A stretch of DNA of 64,000 nucleotides, from assembly GCA_030428945.1 (NCBI GenBank), contig JAUIEC010000001.1, positions 553,295 to 617,294 of the forward strand, in the 5' to 3' direction. The notes under the pieces are model-generated. The model was not told where the DNA came from. It did no database searches and saw nothing but the letters and a program-made list of their open reading frames with translations. This document shows positions 37,394 to 46,433 of the stretch, piece after piece. Positions within the stretch are counted from its first letter, which is position 1. Each line of letters starts with the position of its first letter. This DNA is from Phycisphaerae bacterium. Lineage in GTDB: Bacteria; Planctomycetota; Phycisphaerae; UBA1845; Fen-1342. Made by a program: the position numbers and the translations under genes.

Positions 37394-38770
37394 ATGTATG
37401 CGCTGCTGGTTGTATTGTTCTTGTTTGTTGTCGGAGCAGAGGCTCAGCTCAAGGCGGTGCCGGACGAGATTCCGGCGACACGCAACTTCGTGTTAATCCT
37501 GGCGGATGACATGGGGGTGGATCTGCTGGACTTCTACGGTGTCGCGACCAGTACACCCTGCACGCCCCATCTCAGTGAACTTGCCGAGCGGTCGCTTGTC
37601 TTTCGGAATGCGTGGGCTAACCCGATTTGTTCGCCCACCCGCGCGCAGATTCTGACGGGCGTGCACGCGTTCCGCAACGGCGTCGGTCGAACCGTGTTTC
37701 CGACGGGTACGCAGTCCATCGGGATCAATCCGAAAATCCGGTCTTTGCCGGCCGTGCTCAGTTCCTATGACAGCGCGGTTGTCGGCAAGTGGCACCTGAG
37801 CGATTCGACCCAGAGCCTCAGCCATGCCGAGGAGTTTGGCTTCGGGACCTTCGCAGGATCGCTGTACAATGTCGACGAAGAGGAGATCGCGCCAGGGGTG
37901 GAAGGAAACTACGAGGAGTGGGTCAAGACGGAGAATGGCAAGCAGGCGGTTGTGCATCGATATGCGACGACGGACACAATCGACGATGCGATCTCACAAC
38001 TCGGTATCCTTGAGCCGCCCTGGTTCTTGTATGTTTCCTTGAACGCGCCGCATCTTCCGGCGCACGTGCCGCCGAGCGTCCTGTGCGCGGATCCGAACCG
38101 TTGTAATGGTTCGCCGTTCTGCGACGAGAAGCAGACCGAGACCCGCGAGATGGTCAAGGCAGCCGTGGAAGCCATGGACACCGAGATCGGCCGTTTGCTT
38201 GCTGCGCTTCAGGTCGTGGATCCGTCTGCGGTGGTGTTCTTCGCGGGAGACAACGGCACGCAACGCGACGTTATAGAGCCTCCGTACGACCCAAGTATGG
38301 CAAAGGGCACGCTGTTTCAGGGTGGCGTTCATGTTCCGCTGATGGTTTCCGGGCCAGGAATCCGCAGCGGGCAGACCGAGGCACTCGTCGCGCTGGTCGA
38401 CCTGCATGCGACCATTGCGGAATTGGCCTATGAGAATGGGGCCCGAACGGTCGACTCGGTTTCCTTTGCCCCGGTTCTCTTCGGCCTGACGGATGTGTCG
38501 GACCGCGCCACTGTGTATGCCGAGAAGTTCCGCCCGAACTTCGACCCCATGCAGGCCAGCTTTGTTCCCTCTCAGCACACTCGCGCGGTGCGGAATGCCC
38601 GTTTCAAGCTGATCCGCGATACGCCGCCATTTGGGGCCACGACGGACATGCTGTTCGACCTTGTGGTCGATCCGTACGAGCAGGACAATCTGCTTCCGAA
38701 TCCAACCGGTGACGCGGCTGCGGCCTACCAGCAACTACAGGCGAGACTGGTCGAACTGGGTGTGGATTGA
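37394..38770 (+). CDS. Exported type I (formylglycine) sulfatase
   Basis: This enzyme hydrolyses a sulfate ester. Cys79 in CSPTRAQILTG is the residue that maturation converts to formylglycine. Metal-binding Asp38-Asp39 (NFVLILADDMGVD), VGKWHL, GDNGTQRD and the KGTLFQGGVHVPLMVSGPG segment complete the active site. A signal peptide (residues 1-17) sends it to the periplasm or outside. The substrate is probably a sulfated polysaccharide but cannot be named. The 458 residues are normal. Base composition is lower in GC than the neighbours (one 60-base line is 50% GC), as in the next two genes. The start is the ATG at 37394, with GAGG upstream. Confidence 0.9.
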   Translation: MYALLVVLFLFVVGAEAQLKAVPDEIPATRNFVLILADDMGVDLLDFYGVATSTPCTPHLSELAERSLVFRNAWANPICSPTRAQILTGVHAFRNGVGRTVFPTGTQSIGINPKIRSLPAVLSSYDSAVVGKWHLSDSTQSLSHAEEFGFGTFAGSLYNVDEEEIAPGVEGNYEEWVKTENGKQAVVHRYATTDTIDDAISQLGILEPPWFLYVSLNAPHLPAHVPPSVLCADPNRCNGSPFCDEKQTETREMVKAAVEAMDTEIGRLLAALQVVDPSAVVFFAGDNGTQRDVIEPPYDPSMAKGTLFQGGVHVPLMVSGPGIRSGQTEALVALVDLHATIAELAYENGARTVDSVSFAPVLFGLTDVSDRATVYAEKFRPNFDPMQASFVPSQHTRAVRNARFKLIRDTPPFGATTDMLFDLVVDPYEQDNLLPNPTGDAAAAYQQLQARLVELGVD

Positions 38771-38798
38771 GGGGCACCTCGATATCCGCCCGAACCTG

Positions 38799-40376
38799 TT
38801 AGCGACGCTTGTTCTTCGGGACCGGAACGCGCACCAGGATTTCGTGCTTTTTCGGCCGGTTCGTATCACCGCGATAGGGCTGATAGGTGCGTACGTGCTT
38901 GTCCGGGTGTTTGAGTGAGGCGTAGCACTCTACACCCTTGGCCAGAATCGTGGCCACAAAGTTGAGGTTCGGCCGTCCCGGCGTTTTCTTGGCGGCGATC
39001 GTCGTCGGGATCATCTTGACCACGGTCCCGGGTTGCGCCTTCTCGAGCTTGCGATCAAGATCGGCGAGGGCCGCGTTCATGGTCTTGGACGCTTCGCTCC
39101 ATTCGTCGTATGGAGTCCACAGCGGTGAAAACTGCAGAGGCAGGCAGAGTGCCGGGATCAGCGCCAGGCCAAGCACGGCACCCAGTGGTGCCACGTACCA
39201 CCGTTGTCGCACCAGACGCAGCGCGGATTCCGCGACCGCCGCGACCACAAGGCAAATGCCTGCCAGCGGAACCGCTGCATACCACGGGCCGTACCAGTCC
39301 ATTTCCGTCAATGCATAGACCGGCAATACCATCCAGGCGAGTCCGATCGCTACGGCGGTTGACAGGTCGCGTGTCTCACGACGAAACACACAGACGAAGA
39401 AGACAACCAGCGCCAAGGCAAGTAGCCCGGCCGCGATCGTCCTGGCGATGTCGTCCGCGTCCGTGCCGGCAGGTAGCCAGGTCTTGGGCAGGGCCAGCAT
39501 TGGGCACCAGATATCGTTGAGAGCTTCCGACCCGAACTGAGTCAGGCGCTCCCACGCCGACATGCGGTCGACGCGCGCGTTGTAGCCGCCAAGACCCTCC
39601 AGGACGACCGTACGGTTCCACATGAACAGGCCAATACCGATCGCCGCGGGCAGCGGCATCAACACGCACCGAGTCAGTCGCCGCTTCCAAGGCGAATCGG
39701 GTATCAGCAACTGGTGCAGGAAAACCAAGCCAAGCACCATCACACCTGTCTCCTTGGATCCGGCGGCCAGAACCGCAAGGAAACCGACGGCCAGGGCCCG
39801 GCCCCACAGCCATCTTTCGGAGCGCACGGGGAGCGTGCAAAGGGTGGCGAACACCAGCCCTATACAGACGAGTTCAGAGCGGCGCGAGGGAACCGGAAGG
39901 ACATTCAGCAGGGCTGGGTGCAGGGCGAACAACAGGGCTGCGATCGTGGCGGCTGGCCAGGCCCTCGGGCCGAACAACCGCAATACGAACAGATAAAGAA
40001 AAAGGATTGCCAATCCCAGCCAGAGCAGGGAACTCAGGTGGTACCCGCGGGCATCAAGACCCCAAACCCGATAGTCCAGGGCCAGCAACAGGTGCTGAAC
40101 CGGCCGGTAGAAATCAGCTTCAATCATTCCGCCGGCGAGTTTCTCGCCAAAGGTGTCCCAGAAATCCTGTGACGTATCAATTCGGGCAGAGTAGATCTGC
40201 ATGAACGAGTCGTACCCGAGGATGGCGTACGGCTCGGTAACGCCGCGGGAGTGGGCCGTCCAGCCCAGCGCGACGACTCCCAGCAGCGGCAGAACCCACA
40301 GGAACCGGCGGCGGCCCGTTGGGGCCACTGCCGGTTCCACGGGTGTTGGAACGGACGTTTCGGACTGATCCATCAT
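38799..40376 (-). CDS. GT-39/TMTC-like multi-pass membrane protein
   Basis: This 525-residue protein has about ten hydrophobic segments and a periplasmic first loop (LGYDSFMQIYSARIDTSQDF, ADFYRPVQHLLLALDYRVWG). That is the pattern of GT-C glycosyltransferases that use lipid-linked sugars, related to the TMTC/PMT type. The C-terminal 70 residues are soluble and lysine-rich. It lies nine bases after the PEP-CTERM gene on the same strand, so they form an operon. It may add sugar to that exported protein. It shares the lower GC of the patch. Confidence 0.7.
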   Translation of the reverse strand: MMDQSETSVPTPVEPAVAPTGRRRFLWVLPLLGVVALGWTAHSRGVTEPYAILGYDSFMQIYSARIDTSQDFWDTFGEKLAGGMIEADFYRPVQHLLLALDYRVWGLDARGYHLSSLLWLGLAILFLYLFVLRLFGPRAWPAATIAALLFALHPALLNVLPVPSRRSELVCIGLVFATLCTLPVRSERWLWGRALAVGFLAVLAAGSKETGVMVLGLVFLHQLLIPDSPWKRRLTRCVLMPLPAAIGIGLFMWNRTVVLEGLGGYNARVDRMSAWERLTQFGSEALNDIWCPMLALPKTWLPAGTDADDIARTIAAGLLALALVVFFVCVFRRETRDLSTAVAIGLAWMVLPVYALTEMDWYGPWYAAVPLAGICLVVAAVAESALRLVRQRWYVAPLGAVLGLALIPALCLPLQFSPLWTPYDEWSEASKTMNAALADLDRKLEKAQPGTVVKMIPTTIAAKKTPGRPNLNFVATILAKGVECYASLKHPDKHVRTYQPYRGDTNRPKKHEILVRVPVPKNKRR

Positions 40377-40385
40377 GGGATCAGT

Positions 40386-41207
40386 TTAGATGGAGCGCCG
40401 ACGCGTTGCCAGTAAAGCCAGGCCCGCCAGCATCATCAGGCTGGCCGGTTCAGGGAGAATCGCCAGGGCCGAATTCTGCTGGCTGGTTGTCGCGTCCAGG
40501 GTGAAGATCGGGTCGTATGCCACGGTGCTCGGATTGAGCGTGCCGATCTCCAGGAAACCCGAATTGAGGTTCTGGGTCAGCAGGAACAAGTCGCCGTTGT
40601 ACCACTCCAGCGCGGTCCGACGCGCATTGTGGTCCAGAAAACCGACTCGCGTCGTCTGTCCGGTCAGCCGATCAACGGTGCTGAGATCATCTGTCTCGTG
40701 CGAGGTCGCGTACAAGGTGTCTGTCAGCGGGTCGTAGCCGGCACCGCTGAAGCCATTGAAGGCACCGTCCATCAGTCCGATCTCGGTCTCGATCGGGTTG
40801 GTCGGATCTGTCAGATCCAGCCTCACCAGGCGCCCACCGTCGAACTGAACCGAGGTGTAACCGTAGACATCATCACCGATTCGAGTCATCGAAGCGTAGC
40901 GGTGCTGCAGGGACCCGAGAGTCGTCAGCGACGGTGTACCACTGGTCGGATTCTCGACTCTGACGATGCTCGGGGTTCCGTCGACGTTTGCAACTGCAAG
41001 AACGTCCCCTCCCTCTTGCACGAACATGGATCCAACCGTGTAGGGAAACGCGAAAGTCTCATGAGTTGTGTTGCCGTTTCCGTCGTCAGTGACACGGTAC
41101 GCAGTTGTACTCGCGGTCGCGAGATACACGGTGTCTGCCTGGCTGGCCATCGGGCCAAACATACCGATTCCAAGCAGCGCTGGAAGACCGAATAGTAGTG
41201 TGCGCAT
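40386..41207 (-). CDS. PEP-CTERM sorting-domain protein
   Basis: This 273-residue secreted protein has a signal peptide (MRTLLFGLPALLGIGMFGPM) and a C-terminal PEP-CTERM tag (ILPEPASLMMLAGLALLATR, then RRSI). The tag is a PEP motif, a membrane helix and basic residues recognised by an exosortase. The middle is beta-propeller-like (YLATASTTAYRVTDDGNGNT, AGYDPLTDTLYATSHETDDL). The ATG at 41207 is chosen because AGGAGG lies eight bases before it; a GTG at 41216 would overlap that site. No exosortase gene is in the window. Confidence 0.88.
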   Translation of the reverse strand: MRTLLFGLPALLGIGMFGPMASQADTVYLATASTTAYRVTDDGNGNTTHETFAFPYTVGSMFVQEGGDVLAVANVDGTPSIVRVENPTSGTPSLTTLGSLQHRYASMTRIGDDVYGYTSVQFDGGRLVRLDLTDPTNPIETEIGLMDGAFNGFSGAGYDPLTDTLYATSHETDDLSTVDRLTGQTTRVGFLDHNARRTALEWYNGDLFLLTQNLNSGFLEIGTLNPSTVAYDPIFTLDATTSQQNSALAILPEPASLMMLAGLALLATRRRSI

Positions 41208-41236
41208 GAATTGCACCTCCTCCTGTACTGATTCTC

Positions 41237-41265
41237 AGGATAGGGGTTTATTCCGCTCTGCCCAA
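41237..41265 (-). promoter_or_regulatory. Sigma-70-type promoter of the PEP-CTERM operon
   Basis: On the minus strand, TTGGGC (41265-41260) and TATCCT (41242-41237) are 17 bases apart. The predicted transcript starts near 41230, about 25 bases before the ATG at 41207. A good AGGAGG follows. The spacer 41266-41524, upstream of the divergent lipoprotein, shows nothing else clear. Confidence 0.5.
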
Positions 41266-41524
41266 GATACTACCGGGCGTTTTTCTGAGATCCGGTTATC
41301 GGCACCACGCCGCCGAGTGCCGGCCGGGGCGGGCAGCACCGAGGTCAGGCGCGAGATTCGTGTGAAGATCAAGTGAAGTAGCCCCCCCGTGCCGGGCACG
41401 CATGGTTCACTCCGAGCCACAGGCCGGCCCGCTTTTCCATTTCTCCCCGCGGTGGTACCTTGGCAGTCAGGCGGGCGACACGCGGTCGTCGTCCGGAGCA
41501 TCCAGGACTGCAAGGAGCAAGGTC

Positions 41525-41875
41525 ATGCGCAAGGGAGCGTTCCTGTTGGCGGGACTCGGGCTGCTGGTGACGGGGTGTGTCAGCACGCAGTACACCGGGA
41601 CCTGGCAGGGCACCGCCGATGCCAGTGCCGAGGGCTTTCACTTCGGCGGGCTGACGCTCGGACCCGACGGGGGCTACACCGCCTACGCCAACTACGGCGG
41701 CGGCACCAAGGGCTACACCGGGACCTACGAGATCGAGGCCGGCGAGGACGGACACATGCTGATGCTCGAAGACTCGGGCCGCAGCTATGTCATCTCGCGG
41801 GCCGACGGCACCCTGCTGATCAAGGACCCGCAGACCGGCGTCGAGACCACACTGACCCGCGTCGAAGACGACTGA
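41525..41875 (+). CDS. Small predicted lipoprotein
   Basis: This 116-residue protein has a lipobox LVTGC (Cys18). It then has a small beta-rich domain (TGTWQGTADASAEGFHFGGL, GYTGTYEIEAGEDGHMLMLE) like lipocalin- or copper-resistance-type barrels that report a polymer's presence, but I cannot assign a family. The ATG at 41525 starts a proper signal peptide; the frame extends upstream without one. An intrinsic terminator follows the stop. Confidence 0.75.
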   Translation: MRKGAFLLAGLGLLVTGCVSTQYTGTWQGTADASAEGFHFGGLTLGPDGGYTAYANYGGGTKGYTGTYEIEAGEDGHMLMLEDSGRSYVISRADGTLLIKDPQTGVETTLTRVEDD

Positions 41876-41903
41876 GGTCGCAGCGCCCTCGAAAGCGTAC
41901 GCG

Positions 41904-41948
41904 CGAAGGAGTGAAGCGGCCCGACGCCGGTTTCACTCCTTCGTCTTT
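41904..41948 (+). terminator. Intrinsic terminator with GAAGGAGTGAA stem
   Basis: CGAAGGAGTGAA (41904-41915) and TTCACTCCTTCG (41932-41943) form a perfect 12-bp stem. TCTTTTTG follows, with a five-base T-run. It lies 29 bases after the lipoprotein stop. The stem is built from the same GAGTGAA unit found after other stops in this window. Confidence 0.8.
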
Positions 41949-42116
41949 TTGCGCAACCTGAATCGGTCCGAGGTCGCGCACCCAGGCCCGGGCGGGTGGC
42001 CCGCGTCAGAACCTCATCGTTGGATTCGAGTGGGGCGCGAACCGCGAGCAGGTCCGCCGGTGCGGACGTGGCAGAGACGGAACCGATCGCGGCGCGCGAA
42101 CCGTTCCCCGGACCCG

Positions 42117-42461
42117 TCAGCCCACACCCGAACCGGCCGCGATGGCGCGCTCGGGGCTCACCAGGATCACCTCGCCGTGATCCTCGGTGCTGGCGGCCAG
42201 CAGCATGCCCTGGCTCTCGAGCCCGCGCATCCTGCGCGGCGCCAGGTTCGCGACGATCACGATCTGCCGCCCGACAAGCTGCTCCGGCTCGTAATGCCCG
42301 CGAATCCCCGCCAGGATCTGGCGCTGCTGGTCACCGACATCGCATTGCAGGACCAGCAGGCGGTCCGCGTCGGGATGCGCCTCGGCCTGCCGGATCGTCG
42401 CGACCCGCAGGTCGATCTTGGCGAAGTCATCGAACGTGATCTCGGCCGGTTTCTCAGCCAT
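42117..42461 (-). CDS. tRNA-binding (EMAP/MetG C-terminal-like) protein
   Basis: This 114-residue OB-fold protein matches the stand-alone tRNA-binding domain of methionyl-tRNA synthetase beta ([60 protein letters not shown]). It may dimerise with MetG or act as a CsaA-like chaperone; MetG is not in the window. The start overlaps the DUF1570 gene's end by eight bases, so they are one operon with purM. Confidence 0.88.
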   Translation of the reverse strand: MAEKPAEITFDDFAKIDLRVATIRQAEAHPDADRLLVLQCDVGDQQRQILAGIRGHYEPEQLVGRQIVIVANLAPRRMRGLESQGMLLAASTEDHGEVILVSPERAIAAGSGVG

Positions 42462-43452
42462 CGCTGGTTTCTCCCCGGGGGCTGGTTTCGTTCAGCAGGC
42501 GCTCGCGCAGGAAACGCACATAGGCCTGTTCGAACATCGACAGGTCTTCGTCGATGTAGGCCGCGAACGCGTCGCGGCCGAAGCTGTAGCGGCGGTTGCC
42601 GGGCGCCATCGCGTGCGCGGCCCGGGCCTGGGCCTCGAGGTTGCCGTCGGCGAACTCGGCCAGCATCCGCTGGAACGGTTCCGCGAAACGCTGGTTCTCG
42701 CCTTCCTGCAGGAACAGCACCAGCGACCAGACCTGCGCGTAGTAGGTGCCGACCCGCCGCGACGAGCCGCCCACCACGTGCCCGGCATTGATCCGCAGCA
42801 ACTGCCCGAGCGGAAACAGGTCGTCGCGCAGCAGCGCCTCGGCCAGGCGGTTGCGGCGGATCGGGTTGTGCCACTTGTCGAACGACTTCAGCCCGGTATT
42901 GCCCCACCGCTGCCCCTCGCACAGCGTCGCGAGACCCTCGTTCAGCCAGGCCGGCACGCGCGAATCGGCGTAGTGATGCAGGTACTGGTGAAAACCCTCG
43001 TGCGTCATGATCGGAAACGTGGCATCGTGATTGACGTACTCCATCACCGTGATGCCCTGTTCCATGAAGCCGCCGCCGCGGACCTTGTTCAGCACCGCCG
43101 CCCGCTGGGACCCGAACGTCCGTCGGGTGAAATCCTCGAACTCGGCCCGGGCCGCGAACAGGTAGATCGGCATCCGCTCGTCCGTCCGCCGCGCGCTCGG
43201 AATCAGCCGGCTGTAGAACGCGAACGCCGTCTCCATCGTCTGCGGCAGCCACGCCACCAGTTCCGGCTGCGTGATCGTCGTGTAGATGATGTAATGCTCA
43301 CTGGCCAGTTGCAGCCCCGGCCGACCGCGGTAGCGCCACTCCTTCTGCTGGAAGTCGACGTCGGTGACGGCGATCGACTCGGTCCGCTGGCTGCACCCGC
43401 TCAGGGCGATCAGCAGCAGGCCGAGCGTGACTCGAACAGGCAGGGTCGACAT
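42454..43452 (-). CDS. DUF1570-type lipoprotein, metallopeptidase-like
   Basis: This 332-residue lipoprotein (lipobox ALSGC, Cys20) carries HEGFH at residues 151-155 and a following WLNEGLA with Glu172. This is the zinc-ligand layout of gluzincin-type peptidases (HExxH plus Glu). DUF1570 proteins are abundant in planctomycetes and their activity is not established. The ATG overlaps the purM stop by one base (TGATG). Peptidase function is inferred from the motif. Confidence 0.8.
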   Translation of the reverse strand: MSTLPVRVTLGLLLIALSGCSQRTESIAVTDVDFQQKEWRYRGRPGLQLASEHYIIYTTITQPELVAWLPQTMETAFAFYSRLIPSARRTDERMPIYLFAARAEFEDFTRRTFGSQRAAVLNKVRGGGFMEQGITVMEYVNHDATFPIMTHEGFHQYLHHYADSRVPAWLNEGLATLCEGQRWGNTGLKSFDKWHNPIRRNRLAEALLRDDLFPLGQLLRINAGHVVGGSSRRVGTYYAQVWSLVLFLQEGENQRFAEPFQRMLAEFADGNLEAQARAAHAMAPGNRRYSFGRDAFAAYIDEDLSMFEQAYVRFLRERLLNETSPRGETSDG

Positions 43453-44519
43453 CAGGAAAGCTCCACGCGGCCGCGTCCGCGGCGAATCCGGCCGATCACC
43501 GTCGGGTGTTCACCGGCCTTCTCGAGTGTTCGCATGATCGCGGCCACGGATCGTTTCCGGACGACCAGCACGAAGCCGATTCCCATGTTGAACACGCGGT
43601 ACATCTCCTCTTCCTCGACGCCGTAGCGCTGCAGCAGGCCGAAGATCGGCGGAATGCTCCAGGTGCCGCGGCGGATGACGGCATCGACGCCCGGCGGCAG
43701 GACCCGCGCCAGGTTGCCGGGCAGACCGCCCCCGGTGATGTGCGCCATCGCCGTCACCGGCGGCCGGGCCCGGTAGCGCCCCAGCACGTCGAGAATCGCG
43801 CGGACGTAGATCCGCGTCGGCTCGAGCAGCACGCTGCCGAGGGGCGCGTTCAGGTGCTTGATGTGCGCGTCAAGCTGCAGCCCGACATCCTCCAGCAGCA
43901 GCTTGCGGACCAGCCCGTACCCGTTCGAGTGAATCCCGCTGCTGGCCAGTCCGATCAGTTCGTCGCCCGGCTGCACCCGCCTGGGGTCCAGCATTCGCTT
44001 GCGCTCGACCACTCCGACCGCGAAACCCGCCAGGTCGAAGTGCCCCGGCCGGTACAGGTCGGGCATCTCGGCCGTCTCGCCCCCCAGCAGCGCGCAGCCG
44101 GACTGCTGGCAGCCGTCGGCAATGCCTTCGACCAGCGCCGCCGTCTGTTCCGGATCGAGCCGGTTGACCGCCAGGTAGTCGAGGAAGAACAGCGGCTCGG
44201 CCCCGCAGGTCAGCATGTCGTTGACGCTCATCGCCACCAGGTCGATCCCGACCGAGTCGAAGCGCCCCGTCTGCTGGGCGAGCAGAACCTTGCTGCCGAC
44301 CCCGTCCGTGCAGGCCACCAGCACCGGGTCGCGGTAGTTGCGGGCGAACAGACGCTCGTCGTAGTCCAGCCGGAACAGGCCGGCGAAGCCGCCGTGCGCG
44401 GCCAGCACCCGCGGGCCGTACGTGCGGCGGACGGGGCCCTTGATCCGGTCGACGAACGCGTCGGCGGCTTCCAGGCTGACACCCGCGGCCGCGTAGGTTG
44501 TGCGCCTTTTTCTGGCCAT
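43452..44519 (-). CDS. purM: Phosphoribosylformylglycinamidine cyclo-ligase
   Basis: PurM closes the imidazole ring in purine synthesis (FGAM to AIR, using ATP). The family sequence is clear: TYAAAGVSLEAADAFVDRIK, FRLDYDERLFARNYRDPVLV, CTDGVGSKVLLA, DLVAMSVNDMLTCGAEPLFF, GCALLGGETAEMPDLY, and HITGGGLPGNLARVLPPGVD. The ATG at 44519 gives the usual 355 residues; a longer frame from 44594 overlaps the pyrH promoter. It heads an operon with DUF1570 and a tRNA-binding protein. Confidence 0.95.
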   Translation of the reverse strand: MARKRRTTYAAAGVSLEAADAFVDRIKGPVRRTYGPRVLAAHGGFAGLFRLDYDERLFARNYRDPVLVACTDGVGSKVLLAQQTGRFDSVGIDLVAMSVNDMLTCGAEPLFFLDYLAVNRLDPEQTAALVEGIADGCQQSGCALLGGETAEMPDLYRPGHFDLAGFAVGVVERKRMLDPRRVQPGDELIGLASSGIHSNGYGLVRKLLLEDVGLQLDAHIKHLNAPLGSVLLEPTRIYVRAILDVLGRYRARPPVTAMAHITGGGLPGNLARVLPPGVDAVIRRGTWSIPPIFGLLQRYGVEEEEMYRVFNMGIGFVLVVRKRSVAAIMRTLEKAGEHPTVIGRIRRGRGRVELS

Positions 44520-44565
44520 GATCTCCGCCGGAACGGTCCGGTCCGGTTGCGCTCGGGAGCGGCGT

Positions 44566-44594
44566 TTGCCGGTCAGGTTGGGCGCGACTATCAT
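44566..44594 (+). promoter_or_regulatory. Sigma-70-type promoter of pyrH
   Basis: TTGCCG at 44566-44571 and TATCAT at 44589-44594 have a 17-base spacer. The expected start of transcription is near 44601, giving a 37-base leader with a GAGGG site before the pyrH ATG. Confidence 0.5.
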
Positions 44595-44637
44595 CCGCCC
44601 AGCCGTGGCGAAACAAGTCTAGCGACGAGGGCTCCCG

Positions 44638-45363
44638 ATGTCTGGTGATCGACCGAAATATCAGCGCGTTCTGCTGAAGATCAGCGGCGAGGGGTTCTGC
44701 GAACCCGGCGGCTTCGGCATCGCCCGCGAACCGTTGGACCGCGTGGCGGCCGAGATCGCCGAGGTCGCCGCGCTCGGCGTCCAGGTCGCGATCGTCGTTG
44801 GCGGCGGGAACTTCATCCGCGGCGTGACCTTCGCCCAGGACCTGAACATCGAAGAGGCCACGGCCGACTATATGGGCATGCTCTGCACGGTGCTGAACGC
44901 GATGGCCCTGCAGGAGGCGCTCGAAAGCCGCGGACTGACGACCCGCGTGCAGAGCGCCCTGACGATCTCACGCGTCTGCGAGTCCTTCATCCGCCGCCGC
45001 GCGATCCGCCACCTCGAGAAACAGCGCGTGATCATCTTCGCCGCCGGAACCGGCAACCCGCACGTGACGACCGACTCGTGCGCGGCGCTGCGGGCCGCGG
45101 AACTGAACTGCGACGTGCTGCTGAAGGCCACCAAGGTCGACGGCGTCTACGACGCGGATCCCAAGACCCACCCCGACGCGACCATGTTCCGCAACCTGAC
45201 CTTCAAGGAAGTCATCGACCGCCGCCTGAAGGTAATGGACGTCGCCGCCGTCGACATGTGCGAACGACACAACGTCCCGATCACCGTCTTCAACCTCTTC
45301 GCCGCCGGAACCATGAAACGCGTCGTCGAAGGCGAACCCCTCGGCACACACGTGCATGCTTGA
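44638..45363 (+). CDS. pyrH: UMP kinase
   Basis: PyrH phosphorylates UMP to UDP in pyrimidine synthesis. It is an amino-acid-kinase fold protein with KISGEGF, VVGGGNFIRGV, ADYMGMLCTVLNAMALQEAL, FAAGTGNPHVTTDSCAALRA, and LLKATKVDGVYDADP, all diagnostic. Its 241 residues are standard. The usual neighbours tsf and frr are missing. GGGAGCAA-type repeats follow at the stop. Confidence 0.96.
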   Translation: MSGDRPKYQRVLLKISGEGFCEPGGFGIAREPLDRVAAEIAEVAALGVQVAIVVGGGNFIRGVTFAQDLNIEEATADYMGMLCTVLNAMALQEALESRGLTTRVQSALTISRVCESFIRRRAIRHLEKQRVIIFAAGTGNPHVTTDSCAALRAAELNCDVLLKATKVDGVYDADPKTHPDATMFRNLTFKEVIDRRLKVMDVAAVDMCERHNVPITVFNLFAAGTMKRVVEGEPLGTHVHA

Positions 45364-45472
45364 TGAAGGGAGCAAGGGCGCAAGGGAGCAAGGGAGCAAG
45401 ATCAGAGGCTGCGATACGGCCACGAAAACCTCTGACCTGGCTCCCTGGCTCCCTGGTTCCCTCGCTCCCTTC
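45364..45472. terminator. Long inverted-repeat region between convergent pyrH and flgM-like genes
   Basis: GGGAGCAA repeats (45367-45400) face GCTCCCTG repeats (45440-45471). An inner perfect stem, TCAGAGG (45402-45408) with CCTCTGA (45429-45435), lies within. The structure touches both stop codons and probably terminates transcription from both sides. Neither strand has a simple T-run. Confidence 0.65.
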
Positions 45473-45703
45473 TTATTGCATTGTCTTCCACAGTCGATCG
45501 ATCGCGCCGCGGATACGCTGTTCGGTCAGGTACTCGCCGGCCTCGATCTCGGCCCGGATCCGGCGGATCCGCTCGGCCGCCGTCTCGCGCGGCGGGGTGA
45601 ACGGCAGGCCGCACTGCAGCAGGTCGTCGAAGGCACGCCGGGTGGCATGATCACGCCGGCGCTCGATGTCGCCGGGCGGCGGTGTCTTGGTGGTCAGTGG
45701 CAT
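45473..45703 (-). CDS. FlgM-like anti-sigma-28 factor
   Basis: This 75-residue polar protein has a disordered N-terminus and a C-terminal helix pair (RIRRIRAEIEAGEYLTEQRI, RGAIDRLW) like the sigma-28-binding end of FlgM. GGAAGGAG lies eight bases before the ATG at 45703, which decides the start. FlgM holds FliA inactive until the hook is complete, then is exported. The match is short and family conservation is low. Its presence in the same window as fliA supports the call. Confidence 0.65.
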   Translation of the reverse strand: MPLTTKTPPPGDIERRRDHATRRAFDDLLQCGLPFTPPRETAAERIRRIRAEIEAGEYLTEQRIRGAIDRLWKTMQ

Positions 45704-45892
45704 GCTCGAAACTCCTTCCGCGGTGCAGGTACCCTTTGCCCATTGCGAGTATCGACTACGTTTCGCGGCCGGGTCGGCGGCGTTTCCGCGGCCGTTCGCG
45801 CAAGCCGTGCGCATCGCCCGCCCGGGTCGATACCCCGGTTACCGACGTTTCCCGGGTTGACCGACCCCCGCCCGCTGCTGGTAAGCTGGGCG

Positions 45893-45913
45893 AACTGCGC
45901 CGGGCAGTTTTTT
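45893..45913 (+). terminator. Terminator-like hairpin upstream of the HNH gene
   Basis: AACTGC (45893-45898) and GCAGTT (45904-45909) form a stem with a 5-nt loop, followed by a run of six Ts. It reads towards the HNH gene and ends 34 bases before its start. No plus-strand gene precedes it for over 500 bases, so it may be an attenuator or the end of a small RNA from 45704-45893, which holds no gene I can support. Confidence 0.55.
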
Positions 45914-45946
45914 CGGCGGGTTTTCGCGGGTTTTCGGAGCGACGCC

Positions 45947-46282
45947 GTGGCAAGGTCTGATAGTGCCGACGGGACCCCGGGCTGCGCGCTGTGCGGCCGC
46001 CGCGGCCTCGCGCTGACCCGGCACCACCTCGTCCCGCGCGCCCGGCACCGGCAGGGCCGCACCCGCCGCCAGCACGACCGCCAGGCCCGCCAGGAGACCA
46101 TCGATCTGTGTCGCCCCTGCCACGCCAACCTGCACGCGCACCTCTCCGAAAAGGAACTGGCCGACACCTACCACACCCTGGCGGCACTCCGCGCACACCC
46201 CGACATCGCCCGCTTCACCCGCTGGATCCGCCGCAAACCCGCCGGCCTGCGCGTCCCCGTCCGCCGACCACGACGGCTCTGA
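45947..46282 (+). CDS. HNH-type zinc-finger nuclease-like protein
   Basis: This 111-residue protein has two CxxC knuckles (CALCG and CRPCH) around LTRHHLVPRARHRQ. An HLHAHLSEKEL stretch follows. That is an HNH/McrA-like beta-beta-alpha-metal fold. The catalytic target is unknown; such proteins are often host-encoded and widespread in environmental bacteria. The GTG at 45947 has GGAG seven bases upstream. It is Arg/His-rich. GAGTGAAA-type repeats begin at its stop. Confidence 0.7.
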   Translation: MARSDSADGTPGCALCGRRGLALTRHHLVPRARHRQGRTRRQHDRQARQETIDLCRPCHANLHAHLSEKELADTYHTLAALRAHPDIARFTRWIRRKPAGLRVPVRRPRRL

Positions 46283-46342
46283 AGAGTGAAAGAGTGAAGG
46301 AGTGAAAAAGTGAAAGAGTGAAGGAGTGAAGGAGTGAAGGAG
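46281..46342 (+). repeat. GAGTGAAA octamer repeats after HNH stop
   Basis: About seven units of GAGTGAA(A/G)(A/G) run from the stop codon. Facing CACTCCTCC/TTCACTCTTCC sequences at 46391-46416 lie before the stop of the convergent kinase gene. TGA is placed in all three frames because the period is 8. Confidence 0.8.
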
Positions 46343-46433
46343 GCAGAGGGGGTTCGGCTCATGCAGCGAAAGCGCGCAGCCTTCCTCTTGCACTCCTCCA
46401 CCCGTTCACTCTTCCACCGCGGCCGTCAGGCCG

